Assembly (NCBI GenBank): GCA_023396535.1
Contig: JAEWWD010000006.1
Coordinates: 1 to 5,042 of the forward strand
DNA length: 5,042 nucleotides
Reading direction: 5' to 3'
Source of the DNA: Bacillota bacterium
GTDB taxonomy: Bacteria > Bacillota > Clostridia > Christensenellales > CAG-138
Made by a program: the position numbers and the translations under genes. How positions within the stretch are numbered: position 1 is the stretch's first letter; each line of letters starts with the position of its first letter. A model generated the notes under the pieces. That model had not been told where the DNA came from. It saw nothing but the letters and a program-made list of their open reading frames with translations, and ran no database searches. Of the stretch, positions 4,981 through 5,042 are shown piece by piece.

Positions 4981-5042
4981 AATATTTTAATCGTAAGTTT
5001 TTGATCCGCGTCTCGGGACTAGTTACGCGCCCAGACCGCACC

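Noticed and set aside
4844..4990. 48-codon + strand frame in the downstream repeat region
   Set aside because: It starts in the ATGTAAA tandem and translates through three hairpins, giving a proline/arginine-rich product without a ribosome site; it is repeat-derived.
4954..4990. Rho-independent terminator for the operon
   Set aside because: The 12-bp stem is strong but the following AATATTTTAA is not a proper T-run, so it is listed only as part of the hairpin element.

Overview
The window looks like part of an anaerobic, GC-rich member of the Clostridia (Firmicutes), probably a fermentative and perhaps gut-associated lineage. The reasons are the gene families (iron-dependent alcohol dehydrogenase, Rex, PAS-linked [FeFe]-hydrogenase, SpoIIE-type phosphatase), the purine-rich Shine-Dalgarno sites and the tight gene overlaps. 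The assignment is inference from gene content; no taxonomic marker is present. All supported genes lie on the + strand.

Layout. Bases 1-771 are the C-terminal two thirds of an iron-containing alcohol dehydrogenase whose start lies outside the window. Bases 772-1062 hold no gene. They carry a mosaic of near-perfect hairpins (about 787-983), a Rho-independent terminator (992-1017) and a short stretch with a candidate promoter and a 10-bp palindrome. Bases 1063-4840 form a compact four-gene operon with no intergenic gaps: a Rex-family NAD(H)-responsive repressor, a thioredoxin-like [2Fe-2S] ferredoxin (NuoE/HydC type), a PAS-domain [FeFe]-hydrogenase of the putative sensory type (HydS), and a PP2C/SpoIIE-type phosphatase with an unassigned C-terminal domain. 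Bases 4841-5042 hold no gene but a second mosaic of perfect hairpins and short direct repeats.

How the genes may work together (inference). The operon encodes two redox inputs. Rex would read NADH/NAD+ and HydS would read H2 or ferredoxin redox state through its H-cluster, FeS clusters and PAS domain. The small ferredoxin is a likely electron link. The phosphatase, translationally coupled to HydS, is the likely output, acting on a phosphoprotein not encoded here. The catalytic hydrogenase, NuoF-like subunit and kinase often found near such sensors are absent from the window. HydS keeps all four H-cluster cysteines but has lost several residues that tune or feed protons to the site in catalytic enzymes, which supports a sensing role. 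PAS-type sensory hydrogenases with a neighbouring phosphatase are already known in Clostridia. The less usual points are a divergent Rex leading the operon, the phosphatase C-terminal domain, and the hairpin mosaics on both sides.
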